The notes under the pieces were generated by a model. It was given only the letters and a program-made list of their open reading frames with translations. It had not been told where the DNA came from and ran no database searches. A program made the position numbers and the translations under genes. A stretch of 64,000 nucleotides of DNA from Pseudomonadales bacterium. Its GTDB lineage: Bacteria > Pseudomonadota > Gammaproteobacteria > Pseudomonadales > Pseudohongiellaceae. Shown here one piece after another: positions 25,058 to 33,096 of this stretch (positions within the stretch are counted from its first letter, which is position 1; each line of letters starts with the position of its first letter). The stretch spans positions 310,001-374,000 of the forward strand of contig JACKOH010000002.1 in the NCBI GenBank assembly GCA_024234395.1. Direction: 5' to 3'.

Positions 25058-27295
25058 TCAGTTGGCAGCGGCCTGACTGTCCAACAGCGGATAGATTTTA
25101 AGGTCGGAGGTTACGGACTCGAGGTCTTGTTCCTGTACATCATCCTGCGCCGGAGTCAGCGTCCTTTTGATGGCATCTTCCGTACTGTCGCGTTCGCCTC
25201 CTCTGCCCTGCAGTGAACTGATCACAGTGTGAATCCTGATATCAAATTCTTCCTGTAACCAGCCCAGGGAGGAGGTAAACTTCTGCGCCGAGGCTTTCGC
25301 ACCTTCCAGAATTCCGACCACCTGCATGCGAGCCCGTAACTGCTCGCGGCAGTCGCTGACTTCCTGCCTGACTGCGACCCGCAGTTCGGCGGCCCGCTGC
25401 TGAATGGTACGGGTAAAGTGAAAACGATACTGACCCAGAACCTGATCGATATAGTTGCGCTGCAGGGTCGGCAACTGTTCCCTGACCACTTTCTGCAGCT
25501 GTTCCTTGAGATAGGCTTCACCGCCACCGGCCAGGCGCTTGCGCTTTTTCTTCGCCGGAATAATAAGATCGCCATCGCGCCCGAAGAACTTCTCCAGGAC
25601 TTTCGGCTTCTTGCGGAACATCACCAGATCCAGCAGAGTACGCTTGACCGGAACCTCGTCATGATGCAGGTTCAGACTGGGACTGTGCACTACCACGCCC
25701 TCACCCAGTTCACGCAGCAGTTGGGGCACGCTGTCTTCGATTCGCAGGCCGGCCTGATGCAGCCTGCCCATCTGAAACATGTTCAGTCTCGCACCACCGG
25801 AATAGCCTCCCAGCATCGGCCGGAAGTGATCGATTATCGCTCCGGCGTCCCGGCGTACCTCCTGTTCCAGGGTGTTCTTCAGGTGCCAGTTCAACAGGTC
25901 GAGCCACGAATCGTCGGTGTCCATCCATTCCGACAGGGCCTTTTCCAGTGCTGCTTCCAGGCGTGAATGATCCTGACTCAGGGACTCCAGCAACTGATCC
26001 TTTTCACCATCCAGGTGCGTAAAGCTGGCGGACCAGTCAAGCTCCTCCACCCGATCGATGGCTTCGGTCTGCTTCTGCTTTTTCTCAATGGTGGCACGCA
26101 GTTCCACACAGGAGTCGAGCAACTGACCCGCCGCTTCGCTGGTCGCCAGCTCGATGGTACCCAGACCCAGTTCACCGGCCAGTTTCAGGCTGTCCGCCAT
26201 GAAATCCTGAATGTACTCGTTACTGTTCAGGTAGTCGGTGAGGTCCTGCAGAAAGTGGTTGAATCCGCCGTCACCGGTTTCGGCATTGAACTCATCGTAG
26301 ACCGCATCGGAGGACTCGTATTCATCGGCATCATCCGCAGCCTGGTGCTGCTCTGAAGCAGAGAGACGGCGTGAGGCTGCCTTGAGCAGATCGATTGGAT
26401 AGATATTCAGACGGCCGTCATCCATGGCCCGCCGTAAGGTTGTATTCATGCTGAGTGAACGGAACGCCTCGATCACCTGGTCGGGGTCGGAGCTTTCCAG
26501 GCTGGGGGCTAGGCTCCCGTCCTTTTGCAGGTCCTGTTTCGAGCTGTCGATGTTGGTGATCAGGAAAATACGGCCGTAGCTGTTCAGCAGTTCCTTGAAT
26601 TCTTCGAACACCTTTTCGAAAAACAGGTTGTCGGTCTTGACCACGAAAATCGCGCAGGCAGCAGTATTGCGAAGCTCCCGCGTCATCTGGTCGTAGCCGA
26701 ATTTCATATGCGTATACAGCCCCGGAGTGTCGATCAGGACGGTACCAGAGTCCGCCAGGGGCTGGGCAGGAATCTCCACGTTCACCCGCTTGATGGCCTC
26801 GGGCAGATGCCTGGCAGGGTCGAATTCCTGCCCCGTCGATTCCACTTTCTCAATCGTTTCTGCCAGCCGGCGATGTTCCTGGCGGATGCTTTCACAAAGT
26901 TGATCTCCGTCTTCGAACTCCCGTATTTCGCCAGTGTAATCAGTGGCCTGAAAGCGAGGCTGTATGCCGTCTTTGACATAAACCAGGGACGGATAGGAAG
27001 GCAGGCTGGAAACTTCACTGACATAAGCGCCGCTGATGGCATTCATCAGCGTGGACTTACCGCTCTTGAGAGGACCGAAGATCAGCAGATAGGCCTGTTG
27101 ATTCTCGATCTTCTCCTGCAGGCTTACATAACGATGCCTGATGTCCCGCAGGTTTGAGCGGATCTGTTTCAGGCAGTCAAGTTCAATTCTGCCCAGTTGT
27201 CCGGTCAGGGCACCGACAGCCCGGTCCAGGCGTTGTCCGAATGGATCGAGTTCCCGGGTAAATAGTTCGCAAAACCGCTGTACTTCTGTCTTCAT
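25058..27295 (-). CDS. Dynamin-family GTPase
   Basis: About 745 residues. The GTPase domain shows the P-loop GPLKSGKS (74-81), a switch-region ISGAYVSEVSSLPSYPSLVY, DTPGLYTHM (G3) and TNIDSSKQD (G4). Long helical regions follow, as in bacterial dynamin-like proteins, with SLQEKIENQQ near the front and a basic patch (AKKKRKRLAGG) in the C-terminal half that could bind membrane. The start at 27295 is chosen for GGGAG ten bases upstream; the frame is open 43 codons further but that part has no family likeness. Only one such gene is present, whereas many bacterial dynamins occur in pairs. Probably membrane remodelling or repair. Confidence 0.85.
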   Translation of the reverse strand: MKTEVQRFCELFTRELDPFGQRLDRAVGALTGQLGRIELDCLKQIRSNLRDIRHRYVSLQEKIENQQAYLLIFGPLKSGKSTLMNAISGAYVSEVSSLPSYPSLVYVKDGIQPRFQATDYTGEIREFEDGDQLCESIRQEHRRLAETIEKVESTGQEFDPARHLPEAIKRVNVEIPAQPLADSGTVLIDTPGLYTHMKFGYDQMTRELRNTAACAIFVVKTDNLFFEKVFEEFKELLNSYGRIFLITNIDSSKQDLQKDGSLAPSLESSDPDQVIEAFRSLSMNTTLRRAMDDGRLNIYPIDLLKAASRRLSASEQHQAADDADEYESSDAVYDEFNAETGDGGFNHFLQDLTDYLNSNEYIQDFMADSLKLAGELGLGTIELATSEAAGQLLDSCVELRATIEKKQKQTEAIDRVEELDWSASFTHLDGEKDQLLESLSQDHSRLEAALEKALSEWMDTDDSWLDLLNWHLKNTLEQEVRRDAGAIIDHFRPMLGGYSGGARLNMFQMGRLHQAGLRIEDSVPQLLRELGEGVVVHSPSLNLHHDEVPVKRTLLDLVMFRKKPKVLEKFFGRDGDLIIPAKKKRKRLAGGGEAYLKEQLQKVVREQLPTLQRNYIDQVLGQYRFHFTRTIQQRAAELRVAVRQEVSDCREQLRARMQVVGILEGAKASAQKFTSSLGWLQEEFDIRIHTVISSLQGRGGERDSTEDAIKRTLTPAQDDVQEQDLESVTSDLKIYPLLDSQAAAN

Positions 27296-27833
27296 CAGAA
27301 ATGGACTCCCTGTGAATCGACCGGAAAGGGAATCGCCGCGGCAGGGTCTGACAACCAGACCCCCGGGTGCCTGAAAGTGAATACCCAGGGACCTGGATCT
27401 CCCTGGCTCAGGAACCCGCAACACGGGTCAGACGATTTCCGCTTTCCGTTTGTTGGTGTTCTCACCTTTGTATCGACAGTTGTGGAGTAATTTTCAACGA
27501 TTTACCGAAACCTTTTTTCGGTTCGTCGGCTATTCAGGCAGAGATATTCCAACCTGCTGTTATCTCTGGTTTTTTATCAGGACCTGAGGATCAGGTCCGT
27601 TGCCGGTTGGAGTGGTTCGGGCAGGCGGGTTCAGTCAGGAAGAAATCAGCCAGGGGGATAACGATAAACAGGACAGCAGAGTGTCCCATCCGGTTAACAG
27701 GCGGTCCACTGGTCAGGGAAAAGGGCAATCAGGGATGCTGGCCGGTTTATGTTCAGGCAGATAACGTGAAGAAGGGATTTTCAATCTGTGCGGGTGCCTT
27801 CCCTGGCGCCAACACAGAACGGGGGGCGGTGAG
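27296..27833. other. Gene-poor stretch between dynamin and pilin genes
   Basis: About 540 bp. A plus-strand open frame at 27367-27900 runs through it but has no ribosome site or family likeness and overlaps the pilin gene antisense. I see no RNA or repeat. Confidence 0.5.
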
Positions 27834-28244
27834 TCAGCAAAAGCCACGTATGACGCAGCTCCCGCCAACCTCCCACTTGAATGGCGTTGACAATTTCTGA
27901 GGTCGGAGCGTGTAGGTGACTCCCTGCATGAAAGAGGCGTCATTCTTCCAGGTCATGACGATTTCGCCATTGGTGACCTGGGCTCCATGCAGTGTCGAGG
28001 TCGCCGGCGAATTGACGGGAATACCGAGGCTGCCTCCATTCAGGCGATCAAATTCGTCAACGCCTTGCCGCGCGATGGCCCGTTCGATCGCCTTGACCCT
28101 GGTATCCGCCGACAAAGCCAGATTGTCAATCCGGTCTGTGCCCAGGCTGGCCTGGTAGGCCGGAACGACTACGCTCATTAACAGACTGATACAGGCGGCT
28201 ACAATCAACAGTTCGAGAAAAGTCATCCCGTAAATTTCTTTCAT
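27834..28244 (-). CDS. Type IV pilin-like protein, orphan
   Basis: Protein of 136 residues with a short class-III leader: MKEIYG then MTFLELLIVAACISLLMSVV. Cleavage after G6 leaves Met1 and Glu5 of the mature protein, as prepilin peptidase requires. The hydrophobic N-terminal helix is followed by a small globular domain and ends with a C-terminal disulfide pair (CVIRGFC), as in PilA/PilE major pilins or FimT-like minor pilins. No pilus assembly gene is near, so it must rely on machinery elsewhere. A sigma-54-like promoter lies about 350 bp upstream, which would fit PilR-type control. Confidence 0.82.
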   Translation of the reverse strand: MKEIYGMTFLELLIVAACISLLMSVVVPAYQASLGTDRIDNLALSADTRVKAIERAIARQGVDEFDRLNGGSLGIPVNSPATSTLHGAQVTNGEIVMTWKNDASFMQGVTYTLRPQKLSTPFKWEVGGSCVIRGFC

Positions 28245-28546
28245 AACTATGCTCCGTTGCTGGATTCTTCCCCTGGGAACCTCAATTTAACTATCAGCCT
28301 GTTGAAAAACTCTCAGATAAGCGGAAGACAAAATCTGGTAATAAAGCGCAGTTTACAAGCCGTAAATGAGCATTTTGAGCCAAATTTTAACGCCGCATTG
28401 TGCCAGCTGAGGGTTTTCTACAGGCCGCTATGGAATTACCCAGGCCCTGTGTTGCGATTCCGTTCGGCCGCCGGGCGCCAGGGAAAACTGATCGCTATTC
28501 AACTATTACAATTGGCGTGTACAAGTGGCGCGCCACTCTCCTACAG

Positions 28547-28595
28547 CTTTACTGTCTTGCTGCTTTACTGCTTTACTGGCTTACTGCTTTACTGC
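28547..28595. repeat. Short CTTTACTG / CTTACTG tandem repeats
   Basis: Five or six imperfect units of about 9 bp (GCTTTACTG variants) in a row. This is low-complexity DNA of the kind that changes length by slippage. It lies inside the leader that the sigma-54-like site would produce. Confidence 0.7.
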
Positions 28596-28608
28596 AAATG
28601 GTGTGCCA
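28594..28608 (-). promoter_or_regulatory. Sigma-54-like promoter, towards the pilin gene
   Basis: On the minus strand TGGCACACCATTTGC, followed by A: TGGCAC-N5-TTGC matches all ten core positions of the -24/-12 consensus. It would give a leader of about 335 bases before the pilin gene. Confidence 0.45.
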
Positions 28609-29028
28609 CTCCCCTATTTATTGACTTTTCGTTCTTTATCGGCCCGGGAAAAATACCGAAGTCTCTCGGCAGCAGAAACACCACAACGCTGAAGACGCCG
28701 GGATTACGGGGGCTGTGCAACAATCACGCAGGCCGGATTGGATATCAGCCGGCCATTCCGGCCCTCCTGCACCGGCGACCACCAGCGGAGCGTCGCCGTC
28801 AATTACCGGAAGACCTGGCACCATACCAGACAACGCCACAGCAACCCTGTTGGGGAACACCGACACCGATAACTCAGTCTTGCGGCTGCTTTTCCAGCTA
28901 CCCGTGGCCGGATTGGACAACAGAATTAACCGGAGTGTCGGGTTTCTGCTATATTCGGGTCAGAGTCGGTTCTGCGCCCGGCGCCAGCGCGCCGGGTTTC
29001 ACTCACATCCTGTCCTGGTAAGCCGCTG

Positions 29029-30495
29029 ATGGCCAAACTGGTTTTCATCAAGCCACGCTCGATACTGCAGCTGGTAGTTACCGGATTCGTTCTGGTCAGC
29101 GGGGTGCTGCTGGTCGCCCTTACCATTGCCATCCAGCAACTTGACCTGATCAGTCAGCAGAGCCAGGTCGCGGTCAGCCGCAGCATATCCGCCATGGGAG
29201 CCGGTCGCATGCTGTTGGAGCAGTGTGCCGCGATGGAACGAAATGCCCGTCAATACGCCATCGTCGGTGAGAAAAATATCCTCGCCGTCTATGAGGAGCG
29301 TCGCAGTTCATTCCTGGAGGCCACCGAAACCCTGCAGTCGTTGCGGCTGAGTCCGGAACTGCTGACTCAGTTGAGCAGGATAAGACGCGTTGAGGCAGAT
29401 GCCCACGCTGCCCTGGTTACCGGTGACTTTGACAACCTGGAAAATTCCTTTGATGCGGTGCTGCAGGTAGCCGCCACGATCTCGGCCAATATTTCCCGCT
29501 GGGCGAATCTTCAGATCGACTCGATTGAAAACGAGGCCTCGGAATCCAAGCGCCTGATAACCATCCAGTTATTGTTTCTGATCGCGGCCGCCATCAGTCT
29601 GGCCCTGGTTTTCGTCCTGCTCATTACGCGGCCGCTGAAGCAGGTAAGAACCGCCATCAATCAACTGGGCTCCGGCTCCTATGGCCAGGATATCGAAGTG
29701 GGCGGCCCCCGGGACCTGGTGGCGATCGGTCAGCAACTGAACTGGCTCAGAGAACGGCTTTCCCATCTTGAACAGCAGCGAACGCTGTTCCTGCGTCACG
29801 TTTCCCATGAATTGAAATCGCCCCTGGCAACCATCCAGGAGAGTGCCTCGCTGCTCGGTGACGGGGTGGTCGGTGAACTGAGCGGCGAACAGAGGGAACT
29901 GATTGAAATTCAATCGAAAAGTCTGCAGAAGCTGCACGCCCTGATCGATGAGCTGTTGCGACAGCACGAACGCAATTATGCCGATGTCAGCGAGTACACC
30001 CAGGATATCCGCCTGGACAGGCTGATCCGGCATATCCTGGCGGAGCACGACTACAGTATCGGAACTTCACAGATCAAAGTCGGTCTTAACCTGGGTAAGT
30101 GCCGGATTCGCGGCAACCGGGAACAATTAAGGGCACTACTGGACAATATCATCGCCAATGCCATCCGCTTTTCGCCTCAGGGTGGTGAATTGAACATTGA
30201 CCTGCACCGGGAGCAGGATAATCTGGTGATACGGGTCAAGGACCAGGGTCCGGGCATAGCCGCTGCCGATCGGCAACGGATTTTTGAAGCTTTTTTCCAG
30301 GGCCACCACCAGCCGGATCATGTCTTCAAAGGCAGTGGGCTGGGGCTCGCCATTGCCCGGGAATACGCATCAGCTCACGACGGATCCATTGAGGTGGTTA
30401 CCGACGATTCGCCCGGAGCCTGCTTTCAAATAGAATTACCGGTAATTTCCCGTCGAAGTACCGGCGATTCATTAACAACCATCGAACCAGTTTGA
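29029..30495 (+). CDS. glrK: GlrK/QseE-like sensor histidine kinase
   Basis: Protein of 488 residues. TM1 at about 13-35, a helical periplasmic sensor domain 36-177, TM2 at about 178-200, HAMP 201-250, H-box FLRHVSHELKSPLA with His260, N-box NIIANAIRFSP, G1 DQGPGIA and G2 GSGLGLAIA. Length, layout and the gene order kinase-lipoprotein-sigma-54 regulator match GlrK-QseG-GlrR of enterobacteria. The E. coli proteins respond to cell-envelope state and act on the glmY small RNA and rpoE. The stop overlaps the start region of the next gene, so the three genes are one operon. Confidence 0.88.
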   Translation: MAKLVFIKPRSILQLVVTGFVLVSGVLLVALTIAIQQLDLISQQSQVAVSRSISAMGAGRMLLEQCAAMERNARQYAIVGEKNILAVYEERRSSFLEATETLQSLRLSPELLTQLSRIRRVEADAHAALVTGDFDNLENSFDAVLQVAATISANISRWANLQIDSIENEASESKRLITIQLLFLIAAAISLALVFVLLITRPLKQVRTAINQLGSGSYGQDIEVGGPRDLVAIGQQLNWLRERLSHLEQQRTLFLRHVSHELKSPLATIQESASLLGDGVVGELSGEQRELIEIQSKSLQKLHALIDELLRQHERNYADVSEYTQDIRLDRLIRHILAEHDYSIGTSQIKVGLNLGKCRIRGNREQLRALLDNIIANAIRFSPQGGELNIDLHREQDNLVIRVKDQGPGIAAADRQRIFEAFFQGHHQPDHVFKGSGLGLAIAREYASAHDGSIEVVTDDSPGACFQIELPVISRRSTGDSLTTIEPV

Positions 30496-30503
30496 GTCCA
30501 GAC

Positions 30504-31076
30504 ATGATCCCGGCATACCGAAACCACAGGTTGTCCTGCCTGCTGCTGCTTCTGACACTCTGCAGTTGCAACAGCCCGGTGAATTTCAGTGATTTCACCA
30601 GCTCTTTCAGGTCCGGGAAGGAGGCTGTCGATTCACCACTGGCCTACTATGAATGGGTCTTGTCGGCGGACGATGACCTGCTCAACGGAGAAAAATCCCG
30701 ACTGACGGGACTCTCGGGACTGAATTCCGATCCGGTCAGCAGTGTCAAACTCGGCATGGTCAATATGGCGCTTAACCGGGGTGCCAATGGAGGTCCTCCC
30801 ATCGACAACCTGGAAAGCCTGCAACAGCTGTGTGTCTCCGATACCTGTACCAGCTATATCAGGCTGGGTGAGCTGTTGAATCAGCTGATCGACACCCGCC
30901 GAAGCCTGGAATTTGTCCGCTCGGAGCAGGCCGGTGAACAGGCAACCCTGTCCTCCATGCGCGTGCAGATTGCGTCACTGCAGCAGCGGATAGTGGCGCT
31001 TGAAGAACAGATCGATGCGCTGACCAACCTGGAGCAGGAAATCATACAGCGGGAATATTACGAGCAGTCGCAATGA
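30504..31076 (+). CDS. QseG-like outer-membrane lipoprotein
   Basis: About 190 residues. Signal sequence LSCLLLLLTLCSC with the lipobox LCSC; the lipid-bearing cysteine is followed by Asn, so outer-membrane sorting is expected. The C-terminal part (residues about 130-185) is a coiled coil (MRVQIASLQQRIVALEEQIDAL). Placed between the kinase and its regulator, it corresponds to QseG/YfhG, which in E. coli interacts with the kinase QseE/GlrK. The ATG at 30504 is used; a TTG at 30492 overlapping the kinase stop is an alternative. The last four bases overlap the regulator start (ATGA). Confidence 0.78.
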   Translation: MIPAYRNHRLSCLLLLLTLCSCNSPVNFSDFTSSFRSGKEAVDSPLAYYEWVLSADDDLLNGEKSRLTGLSGLNSDPVSSVKLGMVNMALNRGANGGPPIDNLESLQQLCVSDTCTSYIRLGELLNQLIDTRRSLEFVRSEQAGEQATLSSMRVQIASLQQRIVALEEQIDALTNLEQEIIQREYYEQSQ

Positions 31077-32452
31077 ATAATCGCAGCAACAAACAGGCCC
31101 GGGTACTGGTCGTCGATGATGACACCGACCTGCTGCATCTCATTAATCTGCGGCTGAAAGCCAATGATTACGAAGTTCGGGCGCTGGATAACGCCAAATC
31201 GGCCCTGTCCCTGCTGGCCTCGTTCCAGCCCCACGTGGTGGTCACCGATCTGAAAATGCCGGGTATGGACGGCATGGCGTTGTTCGAGGAAATCCAGCAG
31301 CGGAATATCCGTACCCCGGTCATAGTCCTTACCGCCAATGGGACCATTCCGGACGCCGTACAGGCCACCCAGAAAGGTGTTTTCAGTTACCTGGTCAAAC
31401 CCTTTGATGCCGAAATCCTGCTCCATAATCTGGAGCGGGCGGTAAACCAGACTCACTTGCCCGGTCATGCCGACCGGGTTCAAACGGAGGATTGGCGACA
31501 GGAAATCATCAGTTGCAGCAGCGCTATGGAAAACCTGTTGCAACAGACCCACGCCGCCGCAGTATCCGACGCTAACATCCTGATTCAGAGCGAGACCGGC
31601 ACCGGTAAGGAATTACTGGCCAAGGCTGTTCATCAGGCCAGTAATCGGGCCAGCAAGCCATTCCTGGCGCTGAACTGTGCAGCGATTCCGGAAAGTCTGA
31701 TCGAATCCGAGCTGTTCGGGCACGCCGCCGGATCGTTTACCGGGGCCAAATCCTCCCATCCCGGCATATTCCAGGCCGCTGACGGAGGCACGGTCTTTCT
31801 GGATGAGATTGGTGACATGCCAATGAGCGCCCAGGCCAAGCTGCTGAGAGTTCTGGAGCAGAAGGAAGTCCGCCCGGTGGGGGCTACCAGAACAGTGCCG
31901 GTGAACGTCAGAATCGTCGCCGCAACCCACCAGGATCTGCCCGAGAAAGTGAAGAATCAGGAGTTTCGTGAGGATCTTTACTACCGACTGGATGTGATTT
32001 CCCTGCATTTACCGGCTCTGCGCGACCGGCGTGAGGACATCCCACTGCTGGTGGACTATTTCTGTCAGCAGATTTCCGAACGGGACAATCGCCAGGACAT
32101 CTGCTTCGCCCCGGAAGCCATGGAAGCGCTGATCACCGCAACCTGGCCCGGCAACGTCCGGCAGCTATACAACGTGGTCGAGCAGTGCGTGGTACTTACC
32201 ACCACACCCATCATTCCCCGCGCGCTGGTGGAACGTGCCCTGCGCTACAAACCGGAAAGACTGCTGAGCCTCAGCGAGTCGCGCCAGCAATTTGAACGGG
32301 ATTATCTGGTCCGCCTGCTCAATCTGACGGCCGGCAATATTGCACTGGCATCGCGACTGGCCGACCGCAATCGCAGCGAATTCTATAATCTGCTGAAACG
32401 ACACGGTCTGGAGCCGGCTGAATTCCGCAGTTCCAGCGCCGATTCGGACTAG
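31073..32452 (+). CDS. glrR: GlrR/QseF-like sigma-54-dependent response regulator
   Basis: Protein of 459 residues: receiver domain with phospho-acceptor D59 (VVTDLKMPGMDG), AAA+ domain with Walker A SETGTGKE (173-180), Walker B VFLDEIGDM (241-249), arginine-finger region, and a C-terminal Fis-like HTH (NIALASRLADRNRSEFYNLLKRHGL). The sigma-54 contact loop reads GSFTGA (220-225) rather than GAFTGA, a conservative variant. The end resembles GlrR closely. It starts inside the stop of the lipoprotein gene. Two perfect TGTC-N10-GACA palindromes, the known GlrR site in E. coli, lie 60-140 bp after its stop, before a sigma-54 promoter. Confidence 0.92.
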   Translation: MNNRSNKQARVLVVDDDTDLLHLINLRLKANDYEVRALDNAKSALSLLASFQPHVVVTDLKMPGMDGMALFEEIQQRNIRTPVIVLTANGTIPDAVQATQKGVFSYLVKPFDAEILLHNLERAVNQTHLPGHADRVQTEDWRQEIISCSSAMENLLQQTHAAAVSDANILIQSETGTGKELLAKAVHQASNRASKPFLALNCAAIPESLIESELFGHAAGSFTGAKSSHPGIFQAADGGTVFLDEIGDMPMSAQAKLLRVLEQKEVRPVGATRTVPVNVRIVAATHQDLPEKVKNQEFREDLYYRLDVISLHLPALRDRREDIPLLVDYFCQQISERDNRQDICFAPEAMEALITATWPGNVRQLYNVVEQCVVLTTTPIIPRALVERALRYKPERLLSLSESRQQFERDYLVRLLNLTAGNIALASRLADRNRSEFYNLLKRHGLEPAEFRSSSADSD

Positions 32453-32511
32453 ACAATTGCCCCGCGTTCACCCCGGATAGTGGGGGGGAAAGCAGACCTT
32501 TATTTCCCGGG

Positions 32512-32529
32512 TGTCGGGAAAACCCGACA
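32512..32529. promoter_or_regulatory. GlrR-type binding site 1 (TGTC-N10-GACA)
   Basis: TGTCGGGAAAACCCGACA, a perfect palindrome and exact match to the enterobacterial GlrR consensus. Its centre is about 163 bp upstream of the predicted sigma-54 start point. Confidence 0.75.
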
Positions 32530-32575
32530 TGCAAAGTCTTTATTTTCAAACACTTACTGTTTGACTGTCAGCATG

Positions 32576-32593
32576 TGTCGTCTACCCACGACA
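32576..32593. promoter_or_regulatory. GlrR-type binding site 2 (TGTC-N10-GACA)
   Basis: TGTCGTCTACCCACGACA, second exact match, 64 bp after the first centre to centre (about six helical turns) and about 99 bp upstream of the predicted start point, a normal place for a sigma-54 activator. Confidence 0.75.
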
Positions 32594-32656
32594 CTGCCAT
32601 CGATTCCACGCCTGGCGGACACCGCCAAAGCCCTGGAATCCGGGCGTTTCCCGATC

Positions 32657-32673
32657 CTGGCACGGTCATTGCT
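32657..32673 (+). promoter_or_regulatory. Sigma-54 promoter
   Basis: CTGGCACGGTCATTGCT matches every defined position of YTGGCACG-N4-TTGCW. The -12 GC is at 32671-32672, so transcription should start near 32683. Confidence 0.85.
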
Positions 32674-32682
32674 CCCTTCGGA

Positions 32683-32825
32683 ATGAAAACAAGAAATGAT
32701 GAAATTATGGACCCCCGGTCCTTATCTGACTGATTTTCACGCCGGGCACCGACTCATTCGGAACGCCTTCCCATCCTACCTTAAATAGCCAACCCCTTTG
32801 CCCCCTGCCCGGGGGCATTTTTTTT
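32683..32825 (+). ncRNA. Candidate GlrR/sigma-54-controlled small RNA (GlmY-like by position)
   Basis: A unit of about 143 bases bounded by the sigma-54 promoter and an intrinsic terminator, with no conserved gene inside. In E. coli the GlrR-controlled sRNA glmY (about 184 bases) lies next to glrK-qseG-glrR and has the same promoter type and the same binding sites; there it is upstream of glrK, here the unit is downstream of glrR. I cannot show sequence likeness to GlmY. A 30-codon frame (ATG at 32696, TAG at 32786-32788) without a good ribosome site is the alternative product. Confidence 0.6.
32799..32825 (+). terminator. Intrinsic terminator of the candidate sRNA
   Basis: Stem TGCCCCC / GGGGGCA, five-base loop, followed by eight T. 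It separates the unit from the downstream EamA gene. Confidence 0.88.
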
Positions 32826-32873
32826 GCCTGTTCAACCCATCGCCGCCCAGGCAACGCACAACCAACCCCCTTT

Positions 32874-33008
32874 ATAGGGACAGATTTATTTTAGAGCCCT
32901 CAGCGGAGGGGTATCGAATAAAGAGCCCTCAGCGGAGGGGCATCGGATAAAGAGCCCTCAGCGGAGGAGCATCGCATAAAGAGTCCTCAGCGGAGGGGTA
33001 TCGGATAA
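32874..33008. repeat. Single palindrome arm plus four 29-bp hairpin repeats
   Basis: One arm of the ATAGGGACAGATTTATTTTA palindrome (32874-32892) is joined directly to four tandem units of 29 bp (starts 32893, 32922, 32951, 32980). Each unit reads AGAGCCCTCAGCGGAGGGG plus a TATCGGATAA-type tail, and contains the small hairpin CCCTC-AGCG-GAGGG (in the third and fourth unit weakened by one change). The array ends 88 bp before the EamA start, so it lies in its leader or promoter. Confidence 0.85.
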
Positions 33009-33096
33009 CGAAACCCCGGCGAGAAGTTTTCTGATAAGCTTGCCGCTCGTCGATTACCGTACGGGTGTCTGCACTCCGGGAAACGTCTTTACATCC

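Larger units (their letters stand above)
28245..29028. other. Gene-poor region with short repeats and a sigma-54-like site
   Basis: About 780 bp between the divergent pilin and histidine-kinase genes. A plus-strand open frame (28257-29021) lacks any family likeness. The region contains CTTTACTG-type repeats (28547-28595), flanked by two similar GCCACTCnCCTA stretches, and the minus-strand sigma-54-like site. Confidence 0.55.

Noticed and set aside
28257..29021. Plus-strand open frame of 254 codons before the histidine kinase
   Set aside because: Runs through low-complexity repeats, no ribosome site, no family likeness, and composition unlike the neighbours.
32480..32686. Small plus-strand frame of 68 codons after glrR
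   Set aside because: It covers both GlrR-type sites and the sigma-54 promoter, lacks a ribosome site and has no likeness; a regulatory reading explains the sequence better.
32893..33008. CRISPR array
   Set aside because: The 29-bp units are directly adjacent, with no unique spacers and no cas genes.
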